From the NCBI GenBank assembly GCA_020631735.1, contig CM036201.1, forward strand, positions 73,427,253 to 73,491,252: 64,000 bases of DNA, read 5' to 3'. The translations under genes were made by a program, and so were the position numbers. Source of the stretch: Saccharum officinarum (lineage: Eukaryota; Streptophyta; Magnoliopsida; Poales; Poaceae). A model generated the notes under the pieces. The model had not been told where the DNA came from. It did not search any database and saw nothing but the letters and a program-made list of their open reading frames with translations. Below are positions 39,487 to 49,957 of this stretch, one piece after another; within the stretch, counting starts at the first letter, position 1; each line of letters opens with the position of its first letter.

Positions 39487-41898
39487 ATGATGGCGGGCCG
39501 CTTCGTCTTCCAGAAGCTCGCCTCCTCCGGGATGTCGCGATCGGCAAGCCGCCTCGGCGCTCAAGCATCTGCTTTGTCTAGGGCCACTGCTCCGGTGATC
39601 ACACGTGCCCCGGTACGTACTATAGTACAAAATAAATCTCTTTCGGTTTCCTAAAAGGAATTCCCAGGGAACTTAACATCAGTTCAACAACTGAATTCTC
39701 TACTTTTATGCAATGTCTGTATGTATCTCCCTTGTCAGGAACATGGCATTGGAAACCTCAGCAAAATTTTCCATGACGCTGTTGCTGCTGTTCGTCCAGC
39801 AGGCTCGGTGGTTCCCAGCATTATTAGCAACTATGGTGGTAGTCGTTGCTATGTAAGTTGCTGCTCAAATTTCCGTCATTAATTAGTTCCGTGCGTGGCT
39901 TGTGTCTGCTTTAGCTAGGATGATAGGTGTGTTGAGAGGGCAATTCCAGCATGTTTCTAACTAAGTTTTAGCTTATTACATCTCAATCTAGGACAACATT
40001 AGGTTTGTTTGTACAAAGAATTATATATTGTAGGGCTTGCTGCTTAATTTTTCTTCTATTTTTTAAAATCTCGCTTGCATGCAAGCAAGTGCGCATTCTG
40101 ACTCCTGATCTGGCCTAATAACTTCCTAATGCAGCGTACTGCAAGGTACCTCAACACACTCCGATGCTTGCCACCCCGGGTGCCTGCTAAAATTCGCCGG
40201 TTGAAATCTAGGATGTCACCAGGTATCAATAACCACAACAAGTCATCAGCACTTGTGGATTCTGTCGGAGAAGTGAAGCCAACAACCAGTTCACCTGACG
40301 CATCCAACCAGCTCAAACTGGTAGATGGGCCAGCCACGCTTGTAGCTTGGGCCTCTAAAAAGGTCAAAGGGTAAGTAAGTACTGCTATAGTAATTTGTCT
40401 TCTGATAAATTTTTAATTAATGAGTCAGTTGTGTTCAAGTGTGCTTGCTTTTCTGTATGGATATTGACGCTTTCTGCTGCTTGTGTTTTATTTATTATAC
40501 GCACACATGCTTGGCCTTGTTCTGTCATCAAAGGTGCTTGCTTAATTTTTGTTTTGTTAGCTATAGAATTTATTTAGGATTGGCCTAAAGGTAAATCCTG
40601 TATGGAGCAAACATTAGTAATGGAACAAGCTACATCATTGTTGACATGATGGGAAAGGCATGAAGTAAATGCAGAAAGCAAAGTTAAACCTAGGCCTCGT
40701 TTAGTTCCCAATTCAGGTGCCCAAATTCCACTATGCAAAAAGAAGATTCTCCATCACATCAAAATGTCGACAAATGCATGAAGTACTAAATGTAGCTGAA
40801 ATCAAAAACTAATTGCACAGTTTTGTTGTACTTTGCGAGACGAATATTTTGAGTCTAATTAATCAATTTTTGGACAATTTTTTGCACTAAAAAACAAAAG
40901 ATGCTACAATGTTCTGACAGGAAACACTGTAGCAGCAGCCGCCGAATCGGGGGCGCCAACTCGGGAACTAAACAAAGCCCTATTGTAGAATCTTGGAACA
41001 TTGGCACGAGAGCTTGAATAGTTTTGTTGCAAGTAAAAAGCTAGTGCATGTTACTTACTAGGTACTCCCTGACATTATGACTCTTCTAGATACATTATTT
41101 TTGCTATACAGTTACATACACACTATGTTTAGATACATACAGTAAAAGCAATGTATCTAGAAAAACCAAAACGTTTTATAATTTGGAATGGAGGGACTGT
41201 ATATATATTGTGATTCCTGTTGTGTATCAATAAGTAACAAAAAGAGCAAGATATGATATTTTTTTACCTTCTAAACTGGTTAGTATAGCCAAAGCAAATT
41301 AAGATGACGAAGCAAATGTGCAAGGTTGGTTGGTTTGCTGAAACTGTGGCATATAGTATTATTTTATTATAAATAGATGTGCACCAGACAAGTAACTTAT
41401 TTTCACTCTTTTATTTGTTGTTAGTTTTGGGGATAAGCTAAGGCATTTTATAGTATTTTACTTCCTCCGTTCCAAATAATAAGACGTTTTGACTTTCTAG
41501 ATACATTGTTTTTTATATGTATATGTACATAGTGTATATCTAAGTGTATAGCAAAATCTATGTATCTAGAAATATCAAAATGTCTTATAATTTGGGACGG
41601 AGGGAGTATTTTTCTAAACCAAGTTGCATCTAGTTTTTCCCCCCTGGAACACAGTTGCTTCATGTTTTGAAGCTGCAATGCAAGGTAGTTAAAGAATATG
41701 CTAATTGAACAATATTCATTTTCCCCCCTGATCTGCAGGATGCATCGACATGATATATTTTTGTTCAAGTTCTTTGTCACGGGTAGTCTTATGGCTGCTA
41801 CTCTAGTAGTCATCGCTTGCCATGAAGATGTCAACAATAGCAGCAGCATGGTGGTCCCAAGTCAAAGCCTTCATCGCTCAGACTGGGAACTTTTTTAA
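39487..41898 (+). CDS. Four-exon gene, 211-residue protein with mitochondrial-type presequence
   Basis: Exons 39487-39612, 39739-39852, 40135-40370 and 41739-41898 join in frame with GT-AG borders (phases 0, 0, 2) to a TAA stop at 41896-41898. I took the first ATG; a second follows directly. Residues 1-42 (MMAGRFVFQKLASSGMSR...) are rich in Arg, Ser and Ala and lack acidic residues, typical of a mitochondrial or plastid targeting peptide. Residues 81-105 are basic (RTARYLNTLRCLPPRVPAKI, RRLKSR). A Ser/Pro-rich stretch follows to about 145. Residues 166-186 form one hydrophobic helix (FLFKFFVTGSLMAATLVVIA). The likely product is a small single-pass organelle membrane protein, but I do not recognise the family and no catalytic motif is visible. 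Intron 3 is 1368 bp and holds three MITEs. The clean frame and splice sites contrast with the decayed surroundings, so the gene is probably functional. Confidence 0.8.
40693..40979. mobile_element. Tourist-like MITE in intron 3, CTA duplication
   Basis: The ends GGCCTCGTTTAGTTCCC and GGGAACTAAACAAAGCC are inverted repeats, flanked by CTA on both sides (40690-40692 and 40980-40982). This is a very common grass MITE type with a 3-bp duplication, as for PIF/Harbinger relatives. Confidence 0.75.
41065..41199. mobile_element. Stowaway-like MITE in intron 3
   Basis: It begins CTCCCTGACATTATGACTC after TA and ends TTATAATTTGGAATGGAGGGA. The right boundary is uncertain by a few bases. It shares its interior (TCTAGATACATT, TGTATCTAGAAA) with the next MITE. 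Confidence 0.6.
41461..41606. mobile_element. Stowaway MITE in intron 3, TA duplication
   Basis: The ends CTTCCTCCGTTCCAAATAATAAGAC and the inverse of ATTTGGGACGGAGGGAG pair well, with TA at 41459-41460 and 41607-41608. Length 146 bp. It is 132 bp before exon 4. Confidence 0.8.
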
Positions 41899-41959
41899 AA
41901 TTTAATCCTTTTTAAAAAGATATTTTAATAATAATCTCCCTGAAAAAGTATTTTTACCC

Positions 41960-42140
41960 CATAGCCCCTTTGGTCGTGCCAGTCCGCACGGCGTGACCAA
42001 AGCATACTGTCGCGCCACATGCGCTGGTGCGACAAAGAGAGCCATGGTGGCAACGTGTGTTTGCGTGACGAGCAGCTGGTCCCACCGTGTTGCCCCGTCG
42101 CGCCAGGCGGCCTAGCGCGACACGGTGAGTTAGGGTTAGG
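41960..42140. repeat. GTCGCGCCA-rich block at the left side of the MULE
   Basis: Short variants of GTCGCGCCA and TGGTGCGAC recur several times, as they do at 48790-49140 on the other side of the MULE coding region. They may be subterminal or terminal repeats of the element, but a precise inverted terminus was not found. Confidence 0.5.
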
Positions 42141-45023
42141 CGGCCCGGCCCATTTTTTCCTTTCACCAAATCCTCTCCACTCTTCTAGTCGGCCGCGCGA
42201 CGACTCTGCGCCGCCATTTCACCGCCGCCGCGCCCAAGGCCGTAGGGCTGCTCCTCCTCGTCCCCACGCGACCCTGCCTCCCTTAGGCAGCCTCGGTACC
42301 GCGCAGCTGGGCTGGAGGAACCCCGAGGCGGCCCTCGTGCGGTCAGACACCGGCGGCGGCAAGCCTCGCCACCTCCCCCACCTCCGGTGGCACCAAAGCT
42401 CCCCCACCCCCACCTCCGGCAAGTACAACTCATTCCTGTCCTCCCTCTCGTCCCTCTCATAGATGGGTTGTGACTTGTATTATGGTTGTTTTTGGGTAGT
42501 GTTTGCAAAATTGGTAAATTGTGAAGCTTTGAATCGTTCGTTCGTACAATGGGACGCATAGAATCAGTTCATGATATAGTTTGGCCGTGGATTTTGCGTA
42601 AACTATGTGTTGCATGTACCTTGGTATTTGATGCATGGAGGATTTAGATTGGTTAGTTCGGTTTATGTACATAATGTGTTATTCTACTGTGGTAGTGAAT
42701 GTATTTGATTTGGTTCAGAAAGGTGTAGTTGTTGATGTTGTTGTTATATTGGTTGACATTTTGTAGATGGACCGTTTAGTGCGATTGTTTCATGGTGGCA
42801 AAGTTAAAGGAAATGGAGAGCTCGAAAGCATGCATGAGCAAGTTCACTTCTTCACTAGTCCTCCTAGCTTGGATGATTTGGTTAGGCATTACCGCGATAA
42901 ATTTGGGTGCCCACTACGCTTGAGAGGTAGATTTGACTGCGGGAAGGAACAACCACACTACGTGTTGATGCCTTTGTCAAGTGAGGAGGAATGGAAGAAC
43001 TAAATAGAAGTTATGAAGAGTAGTAGTGTTAGATGCTTCGAAGTTGTTGTGGAGAACTTGTGTACGCCTTATGTGGTGGGTGTCGATGTGGAGCCCGTAG
43101 AAAACCTTACCCAAGATGAAGAGTTGCAGGGGGTTGTTGTTAGAGAAGTTGATATGTCATGTGAGCCCGGTGCCTTGAATGATGAGTTCGATGAGGAAGC
43201 ATTTGATGATGATGATGACTATGGAGATGGAATCCATGATATGCATGACATATCTGAAGGATCGGAGGATGACGAAGTTGGTGTTGCCTCAGAGGATGAA
43301 GATGACTTGACTTTCGGGCAAACAAGTTCGGTTGATGTGTTGTTGGAGGATGAGTACAGGTCTGAGCCTAGTAGCGAGGACGAGAGCGATTGTTGTGAGG
43401 CCGGGTTTAGGGAGTCCATAGGAGTTCTAGTTGATGGGTCCATAAGAGTGGAGTACAGCCCTGCGAAACTTAGCCAATTGAAGGTTGTCCATGTGGAGGT
43501 ACCCTCGATACCAAATTTCATGCACATTAGTATGGTTGACTAGGCAGTATGTGATAGTGGTCTAATGTTGTTGGCGGATGATGTGGCAGAGAGTGACAAG
43601 ACAGAGATTAAGAAGGGAATGGTCTTTGATACTTTGGAACATTTGAAGTATTTTCTGATGGATTATGATGTTAGGTTTCATAGGCCTTATAATGTCATCC
43701 ACTGCGACAAGAACAAGAGATACACGATCGTCTGCAAGTTTAGATGTGGTTGGGGAGTATGGGCTCGAAGGTAGACAAACGACAAATGGAAGATTCGAAA
43801 TGTTAAGCAACCTCACACATGTTGATCTTCGAAGTCGAAGGGTGTGCATGCCCAAAACACAGCCCGGTACCTTGGTCGTCGTGTTGCTGGTGTTGTTAGG
43901 GCCGACAGCGACACATCAGTTTCTTCCATGATCGAGACGATATGGGGCTTCACTGGTTATAGAGTGAAATACTCAAAGGCATGGCGGGCAAAGCAGCATG
44001 CTATAGAGTTGTTGTGGGGTGATTGGAAAGAGACATACAACCAAGTTCCTAAGATTCTAAGTGCCATGAAACGTTTCAATCCTGGCCTAAGATGGTATCC
44101 TCTTGCCGGTCGCATAGTGGATGATGTGGATGGCATTCCAAAACATGTCCTGCATAGAGTGTTTTGGTGTTTCTCGCAGTCCGCGGAGGCTTTCAAACAT
44201 TGTCGGCCCTTAGTACTAGTTGATGGCACGTTCCTTACAGGCAAGTATATGGGTGTTCTAGTGATTGCAGTTGGAGTGGACCCGGACAATCAACTTGTCC
44301 CTTTAGCATTTGCTTTGGCCGAGGGTGAGAACGATGACAGTTGGTGTTGGTTCTTGAAGCTTGTGAGGCAGAATGTCCTCTGTACATCCCGCAACATTTG
44401 CATGATTTCAAATAGGCATCACGGGTTGCTCGTAGCTGCGAGAGAGCATGTAGATGGATGCCCTCCTCTTGAGCATTGGTGGTGTATGAGACACTTTGCT
44501 GCCAACATATGGCAAAAGTAGAAGAAAAAGGAGGTTATGCAGAAGTTGAAGTCACTCTGTGCCTGTCGATCTGAGGAGAAGTTTGAAGAGACGCTTGGCG
44601 AGTTACAAAAGGTCCTCAATGCTATGGCGAAGAGGTGGCTGGAGGATCAGATGCCTCAGAGGGAGAAGTGGGCTCTAGCATTCGATGCAGGAGGTCTTAG
44701 GTACGGTGTGATGACCACCAATTCTTCGGAATCGTTGAACAAAGTATTCAAGGTTATCTGTGAAGTTCCTGTGTCAGGTATTGTGGAGTACTCTTTCACG
44801 AAGTGCAATGAATACTTTGTCAATTGATGGAACATATCCAAGGTGTCCAAAGAAAAATGGGGTCGCACGGGTAGAAAACACTTGGATCTTGCGGAGGCAA
44901 TAGCTTCCAACCAAGTGGGGGAGGCCTTTGGACCTTCGAGGCTAGTGTACAATATAAGGTCAACGGGATGCACCAATCCAGGCGGTGAGAAGTATGATGG
45001 CAGGAATTATAGGGTTGACCTTC

Positions 45024-47219
45024 TGTAAGGTCCTAGATGGCTAGAGGGGGGGTGAATAGCCTATAAAAATTCTATAATAAACACTAAGCAAACTTGTTAG
45101 AATAACAAACGGCGTAAATCAAGTTTTGCTTAGCCTACGGTAGTGATGCAAGCCTCTTAACCACAAGTCTAGTAGATTATGATCTCTAGTTCACACAAGG
45201 GCTAAGTCACTAAACTTACACTAGAGAGCAAGCCTCTAGTAAATGTAAAAGCGAGAGAGAGGATTATGAATCTTATACCGACGGTGGAGTGAAGATGTTG
45301 CCAATCACCAAGATGATATACAATCAATCAATATTGACAACAACACAATATGAAAATCAATCACCGGGAGACAAGAGACACAATGTTTTTGTTCACCCGG
45401 TGTTCACTTGTGCACCGACAAGCTACGTCACCGGTTATGTCGACCAACACTTAGATGGTTCCTCGGTGTGACCCTCAAGTCACTTGCCCCTCAAGGCACG
45501 CCCCGCAAGGCACCGCAAGACACCACTCTCAAGTGAGGTAACTCAATGACACGCGCAATCCACTAGAGTTGCTTTTGGCGCTCCGCCGAGGAAAGCACAA
45601 GAACCTCTTACAATCAACCGGAGGTGGCCAAGAACAATCTCCTTCTCTTACCAATGCCTCCAACAATCTCTAAGCCGGCTAGGAGCGGTACTCTCCAAGA
45701 GTAACAAGAAATCCACCGGCAAAACCACCCACAAGTGCCACTATATGCCCTCAAGCTATGCAATGCACTTTGGGATAACTCAATCTCACTTTTGATTTGC
45801 AATCAAGCAAGAGAGATGAGTGGGAGGAGAAGCTCTAGCTCAAAGGATGCACAAGAATGTTAGAAATCATGAGAGACCTCCCCAAGGGCCGGCCATCAAG
45901 TATTTATAAGCATCCCAAATGAATAGAGCCGTTGTACACCTTCACTGGGTCCTTTTCGGGATGACCAGACGCGCCGGTCAAAACTGACCGGACGCGCTCA
46001 ACCGCGTCCGATCCTCCAACGGTCACTGCGCCAACGGTCAAACCAATCGACCGGACGCGCTGCTCAAATGACCGGACGTGCCGGTCGCACAGCACCGCGA
46101 GCCCGCGAAGCAACGACCGGACACGCCCCTCAACCGACCGGACGCGTCGATCGCGCAGTACCATGCGCCCACGAAGCAACGACCGGATGCGCCCCAGACA
46201 ATGACCGGACGCGACAGTGCCAGCGTCCGGTTGGAGTCCAATAAGCTCCCTCAACGACCGGACGCACCACGCGTCCGATCAGCCTTGCGAACTTCAGTTC
46301 CCTCTAGGTGCCTGACCGGACGCGCCGGTCCCACGAGTGACCGGACGCGCTGGTTGCAAACCCTAACACCCGCGCGCCTGACTGCTGCATTGAACTGACT
46401 GGACGCGTCCGGTCATACCGCGACCGCGTCCGGTGCAGCGTCTGGTCACCTCTGTGACCTCCGTTTGCCTCTGTTTCTTTTCCGACTTCTGGCGTAGTGG
46501 AAAATAGGCATTTCAACTCCTCAAAAACGCCTGAATCCCACGCTCGCAAGCTCGGCGGGAGGGAGAGAGAGACCCAAACCCTCTCTACCGCTCAAACTTC
46601 ATCGCCTTCGTAAATGTGTCAACACCAACAAGTGATCACCACCTTGTGCACGTGTGTTAGCATTTTCATAATCATTTTCGAAGGTTTTCCAGTTAGCTCA
46701 CTAGGCCCTACATGCAATGCACTTCATGAATTCACCTTGTGGCACCCGTGCGTCGAATAACCAATAAGACTTCCCCTCTTAATAGTTTGGCTATCGATCC
46801 TAAACCACTCACACCCTCTATGGTGTCTTGAGTGCAAAACAAAATGGTCCTATGGTTATACCTTTGCCTTGAGCCCATTTTGTTTTTCCAAAAGATATGA
46901 TCCACTTCATATCATCACATGACCATCTCGATCCATCGACCTTGACTTCACTTGCTCTTCACCGTTGCATCGGTCCGTCGGCGCCAAGTCTTGCTCAAGC
47001 TTCACCATCGCATGGTCCTTCGCTTCGAAGCCTTGACTTGCCCTTCACCTTCACAACCGGTCCATCGAACCAAGCATCATCTTGGTCTTCATCATCTTGG
47101 TCACATGAGTCAATGTCATATCTCATTTTCAATGACCACCTTTATCTAAATCATCCACTTAGATACAAAGGTTAGTCCTAGGTTTCATCAATTAACTAAA
47201 AACAAACTAGGGACTTTCA
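45024..47219 (+). mobile_element. Solo LTR, 2196 bp, in the MULE transposase; duplication CCTTC
   Basis: It begins TGTAAGGTCC and ends GGGACTTTCA (TG...CA), with CCTTC at 45019-45023 and 47220-47224. Removing it restores the continuity of the host frame at the SWIM motif, which confirms both borders. No internal coding region, primer-binding site or second LTR is present, so it most likely formed by LTR-LTR recombination. Its start (GGCTAGAGGGGGGGTGAATAGCC) is shared with the LTR at 49759. Confidence 0.9.
45960..46450. repeat. Cluster of near-palindromic GACCGGACGCG motifs
   Basis: About fifteen variants of GACCGGACGCG, several extended to GACCGGACGCGTCCGGTC or GACCGGACGCGCCGGTC, lie within 490 bp of the solo LTR. 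A second cluster lies at 50720-51100 in a different LTR. Spacing is irregular, so this is not a simple tandem repeat. Confidence 0.9.
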
Positions 47220-47819
47220 CCTTCACAAGGCGGAATGCTCTTCCAACATTCCACAACTTTTTCATGTGCCTTGCTTGCATGTCATTACTGCATGCAAATG
47301 CAGGGGACTAGACCACGAAAATGTGAAGTTCATGTCTCCATTCTATCTCATGTCAAACACTCTCAAAGTGTCAGAGTCGAGCTTTGAGCCGTACCTAGAT
47401 CCGACATAGTGGCCTCCATACTATGGGTTGGATTATGTTCTAGACCCCGAGCTTCTAAGGACAAAGAAGGGTAGAAGGAAGAAAAGCGGCTTCGAGGAGT
47501 TATGGATGAATCGAACGGGTATGGTGAAGATATGTATGGATTTGGAGACTTTGATGAGGTACCAAGTCAGGTCCATTGCTCGAAATGCCACAAAACATGT
47601 CACACCGCTGCCACTCATGACAAATGTAAGAAGGCAGCCACGCTAGCTAAACGAATTGGAAGTAGTAGTTCCAAACATATAAAGGTACATAGGAGTTCTT
47701 GGTTATATAAAAGTTGCATTTGTTACTTGTTCATGTTATTAATTCAGTTTTATGCAATGTCTATTAAGTCATCAATGGTCTAACATTGTCTAACATTGTC
47801 TTATTGTTTTTGTTTTCAG

Positions 47820-48720
47820 CATGGCGCACCGACAGTACCCTCTTCTTGACCCAAAATACAACAATGACCATCGAGCACACTTGATGGCCGACAATGGCAA
47901 GGTAACTGATTTACACCCATAATTGCATTGTACAGTCAATGTGTACGTACCGGTATCGTTTCAATTCTTCTTCAGTATTGAATTGGTTGCTTCTTTGCAG
48001 GTGTTGCCACCGCTGCGTCCCCGCACTCACCATCCACTGGACTGGGACGAGCGCTATGCCACCTACCTAGCAAGAGTTGGATTTCTGAGTTTGGCAACGG
48101 TTATCGTTGCTGGGCTCCCAGAAATGGATGGTCCACTACTGACGGCCTTCGTTGACAGGTGGCGTCCGGAGACCCACAACTTCCACCTCCCATGTGGGGA
48201 GATGTCCGTTCTCATGGAAGATGTTGCCCACATTCTCTTGCTTCGCTTGGATGGTCCTGTGGTGTCAGGCACGATCAACACTGAGAACTAGAAGGACTTG
48301 GTGTACCAGTTCACCAGCCACTATCCTTCGGAACCTGAAGAAGGAAAGAAGGAGAAGAAGACCATTGGTGTGAGTTCAAATTGGTTGCGCCAACGCTTCA
48401 ACAGGTGCCCACAAAATGCAGCTGATGATGTTGTTGAGAGGTACGCTCATGTTTGGCTATGGCACATGGTGGCATGCTTTCTTCTGCCGGACACTTCTAG
48501 AAACACCGTCTCTTGGATGGTGATACCACAGCTGAGTGAGGCCTAGGAGAACATCGGCCTTTATAGTTGGGGGTCAGCTACACTCACATGGTTGTATCGC
48601 CAACTATGTGAGGCATGTAGGAGGGACAAGAAGACTTCAAACTTAGGTGGCTACACGTATTTGCTTCAAATTTGGATTTGGGAGCGCATACCTATTGGGT
48701 GAACACATAGAGGGCCAGTT
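47820..48720 (+). pseudogene. Plant mobile domain (PMD, MAIN-like) gene of the MULE
   Basis: Exon 47820-47901 (MAHRQYPLLDPKYNNDHRAH) follows a TTTTCAG acceptor. A 99-bp intron with good GT-AG borders leads to a second exon at 48001: HHPLDWDERYATYLARVGFL, then TAFVDRWRPETHNFHLPCGE and MSVLMEDVAHILLLRLDG, which are hallmarks of the plant mobile domain (aminotransferase-like PMD family). Stops at 48289 and 48544 both read TAG where the family has Trp, and a TGA at 48700 interrupts the block IPIG-THRGPVP. The gene lies 138 bp after the transposase in the same direction with splice-like borders, so the two may be exons of one transcript. The biochemical role of transposon PMDs is not established. 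Confidence 0.8.
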
Positions 48721-48789
48721 CCGATAAGTTATGCAATGTCCTTGTCTTACTTTTGTTTGTTACAATATATTAAGCAATTGACTGTCACG

Positions 48790-49140
48790 CGAAGAGGTAC
48801 CGTGCAGATGACTGTCATGCCAGCAAACTTGACGCGACAGACTTGTCCCGCCAGCCTGATTGGCGCGACAACCTAGTCGCACCACCTAGGCTAGCGTGAC
48901 GCGCAGTCGACGTCCAAAACTGGCCCTTACTGGAAACTTTGTTCGGCTGGTGCGACAGTGTTGCGCCACTTAGGTTGGCGTGACAAGCCCCTGGTCTCAG
49001 CCTCATCATGCTAGCTGATTCGGCACGACAAGCTTGCCACGTCGTCGACTCAGGCGCGACACAGTTGTTCATCGTGCTTAGTCGTGCCAGCTACGGTGGC
49101 GGCACAGGCTTGTCACGCCAGGCTAGACGACGCGACAAGC
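48790..49140. repeat. GTCGCGCCA-rich block at the right side of the MULE
   Basis: Variants of GGCGCGAC, GTCGCACCA and GGCGTGACAAGC recur in both orientations, matching the style of 41960-42140. Together the two blocks bracket the transposase and PMD genes. Confidence 0.5.
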
Positions 49141-49289
49141 ATGTTTCCTTTTTTGGTTTTTTCAATTTTCTTTTTGTTTAAGATGCTAAGCAAGATAACC
49201 TTGTCTCATACAAACAACAAATGGCACTCATCATCACTAACATCGTCATCGTGCATCGGCATGCTTGATTTCATTCAATTGAGCACTCT

Positions 49290-49745
49290 TCACATACCAT
49301 GATAGTTCACGCAATGAAATGTCATCACCATCAACATCACCCATGGGAATAAGCAAAAGATGTATGGGTCAAGCTGCCATTGTACAAAAGATGCAGCGCT
49401 ATAAAAACAAGTCCTACGTAATGCCAAACCTATAGGCACGTGAAAAATATGTGCTGCACCAAACACTACATCCAAGTCACGGGCATCTGGATCTTGCTGC
49501 CATTGCACAAAAGAAGCAGCGCTATCCACCTAGAATGGCAAACCTAATCATAGTATTTGGGACCAAAAAGGTCATTGTAATTGTCATCATCATCATTAGG
49601 ATAATGAAATGGCCAGTTATCGTCCTCATCATCGTCCTCCTTGGGGGCCGGCAGATGCCCGTCGTTCGGTGGCGAATCGGGAACTACAAAAATGAAACAT
49701 GTGTTCATGCCAACAATTGTAACAAGATGAAGGAGTCGGAACAAT
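49290..49745 (-). pseudogene. Unidentified ORF fragment of the MULE, minus strand
   Basis: The minus strand encodes an acidic stretch (DGHLPAPKEDDDEDDNWPFH, then YPNDDDDNYNDLFGPKYYD) and then, after frame changes, DARDLDVVFGAAHIFHVPIG and SAASFVQWQ. The latter phrase occurs twice, near 49340-49400 and 49490-49530, so part of it is duplicated. I recognise the style as that of ORFs accompanying grass MULEs but cannot name the function. Confidence 0.4.
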
Positions 49746-49758
49746 GAGGGAATGAGGT

Positions 49759-49957
49759 TGTAAGGTCCAAATGGCTAGAGGGGGGTGAATAGCCTATTTA
49801 AAAATCTACAAGCTTCACTAAACAACCATGTTAGTATAAAAGATGGCTAAGCTAATTCTTGCACTAGCTCAACTACACTATGCAAGCACCTATACAATTC
49901 TAGTGAAGCAAGGCTATGGTCTCTAATACACACCAATAGGACTAAGTCACTAAGCTA
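49759..49957 (+). mobile_element. LTR A: left end of an LTR related to the solo LTR
   Basis: It begins TGTAAGGTCCAAATGGCTAG and follows the first 200 bases of the LTR at 45024 with moderate divergence (GGGGGGTGAATAGCCTAT; ACTAAGTCACTAAGCTA). It is cut at 49957 by LTR B. Its right part is not visible in the window. Confidence 0.7.

Larger units (their letters stand above)
42767..47682 (+). pseudogene. Mutator-like (MULE) transposase, decayed and split by a solo LTR
   Basis: The frame opens MDRLVRLFHGGKVKG and runs through a long acidic region (about 43190-43330) to the MULE transposase core: LVLVDGTFLTGKYMGVLVIA with the first catalytic Asp (44215-44275), then ICMISNRHHGLL where the second catalytic Asp is replaced by Asn, then WWCMRHFAANIW. 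In-frame stops occur at 43001, 43541, 43772, 43807, 44519, 44825 and 47408; one frame change lies near 43780 and more after about 47500. The SWIM zinc finger after NYRVDL is interrupted by the LTR at 45024-47219; beyond it one of its Cys positions reads Ser (ECSSN, then PCLH). A C-terminal zinc knuckle (CSKCHKTCHTAATHDKC) survives at about 47577. A splice-donor-like AAG/GTACAT follows at 47682. The protein would have cut and joined DNA at the element ends; this copy cannot. Confidence 0.85.
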
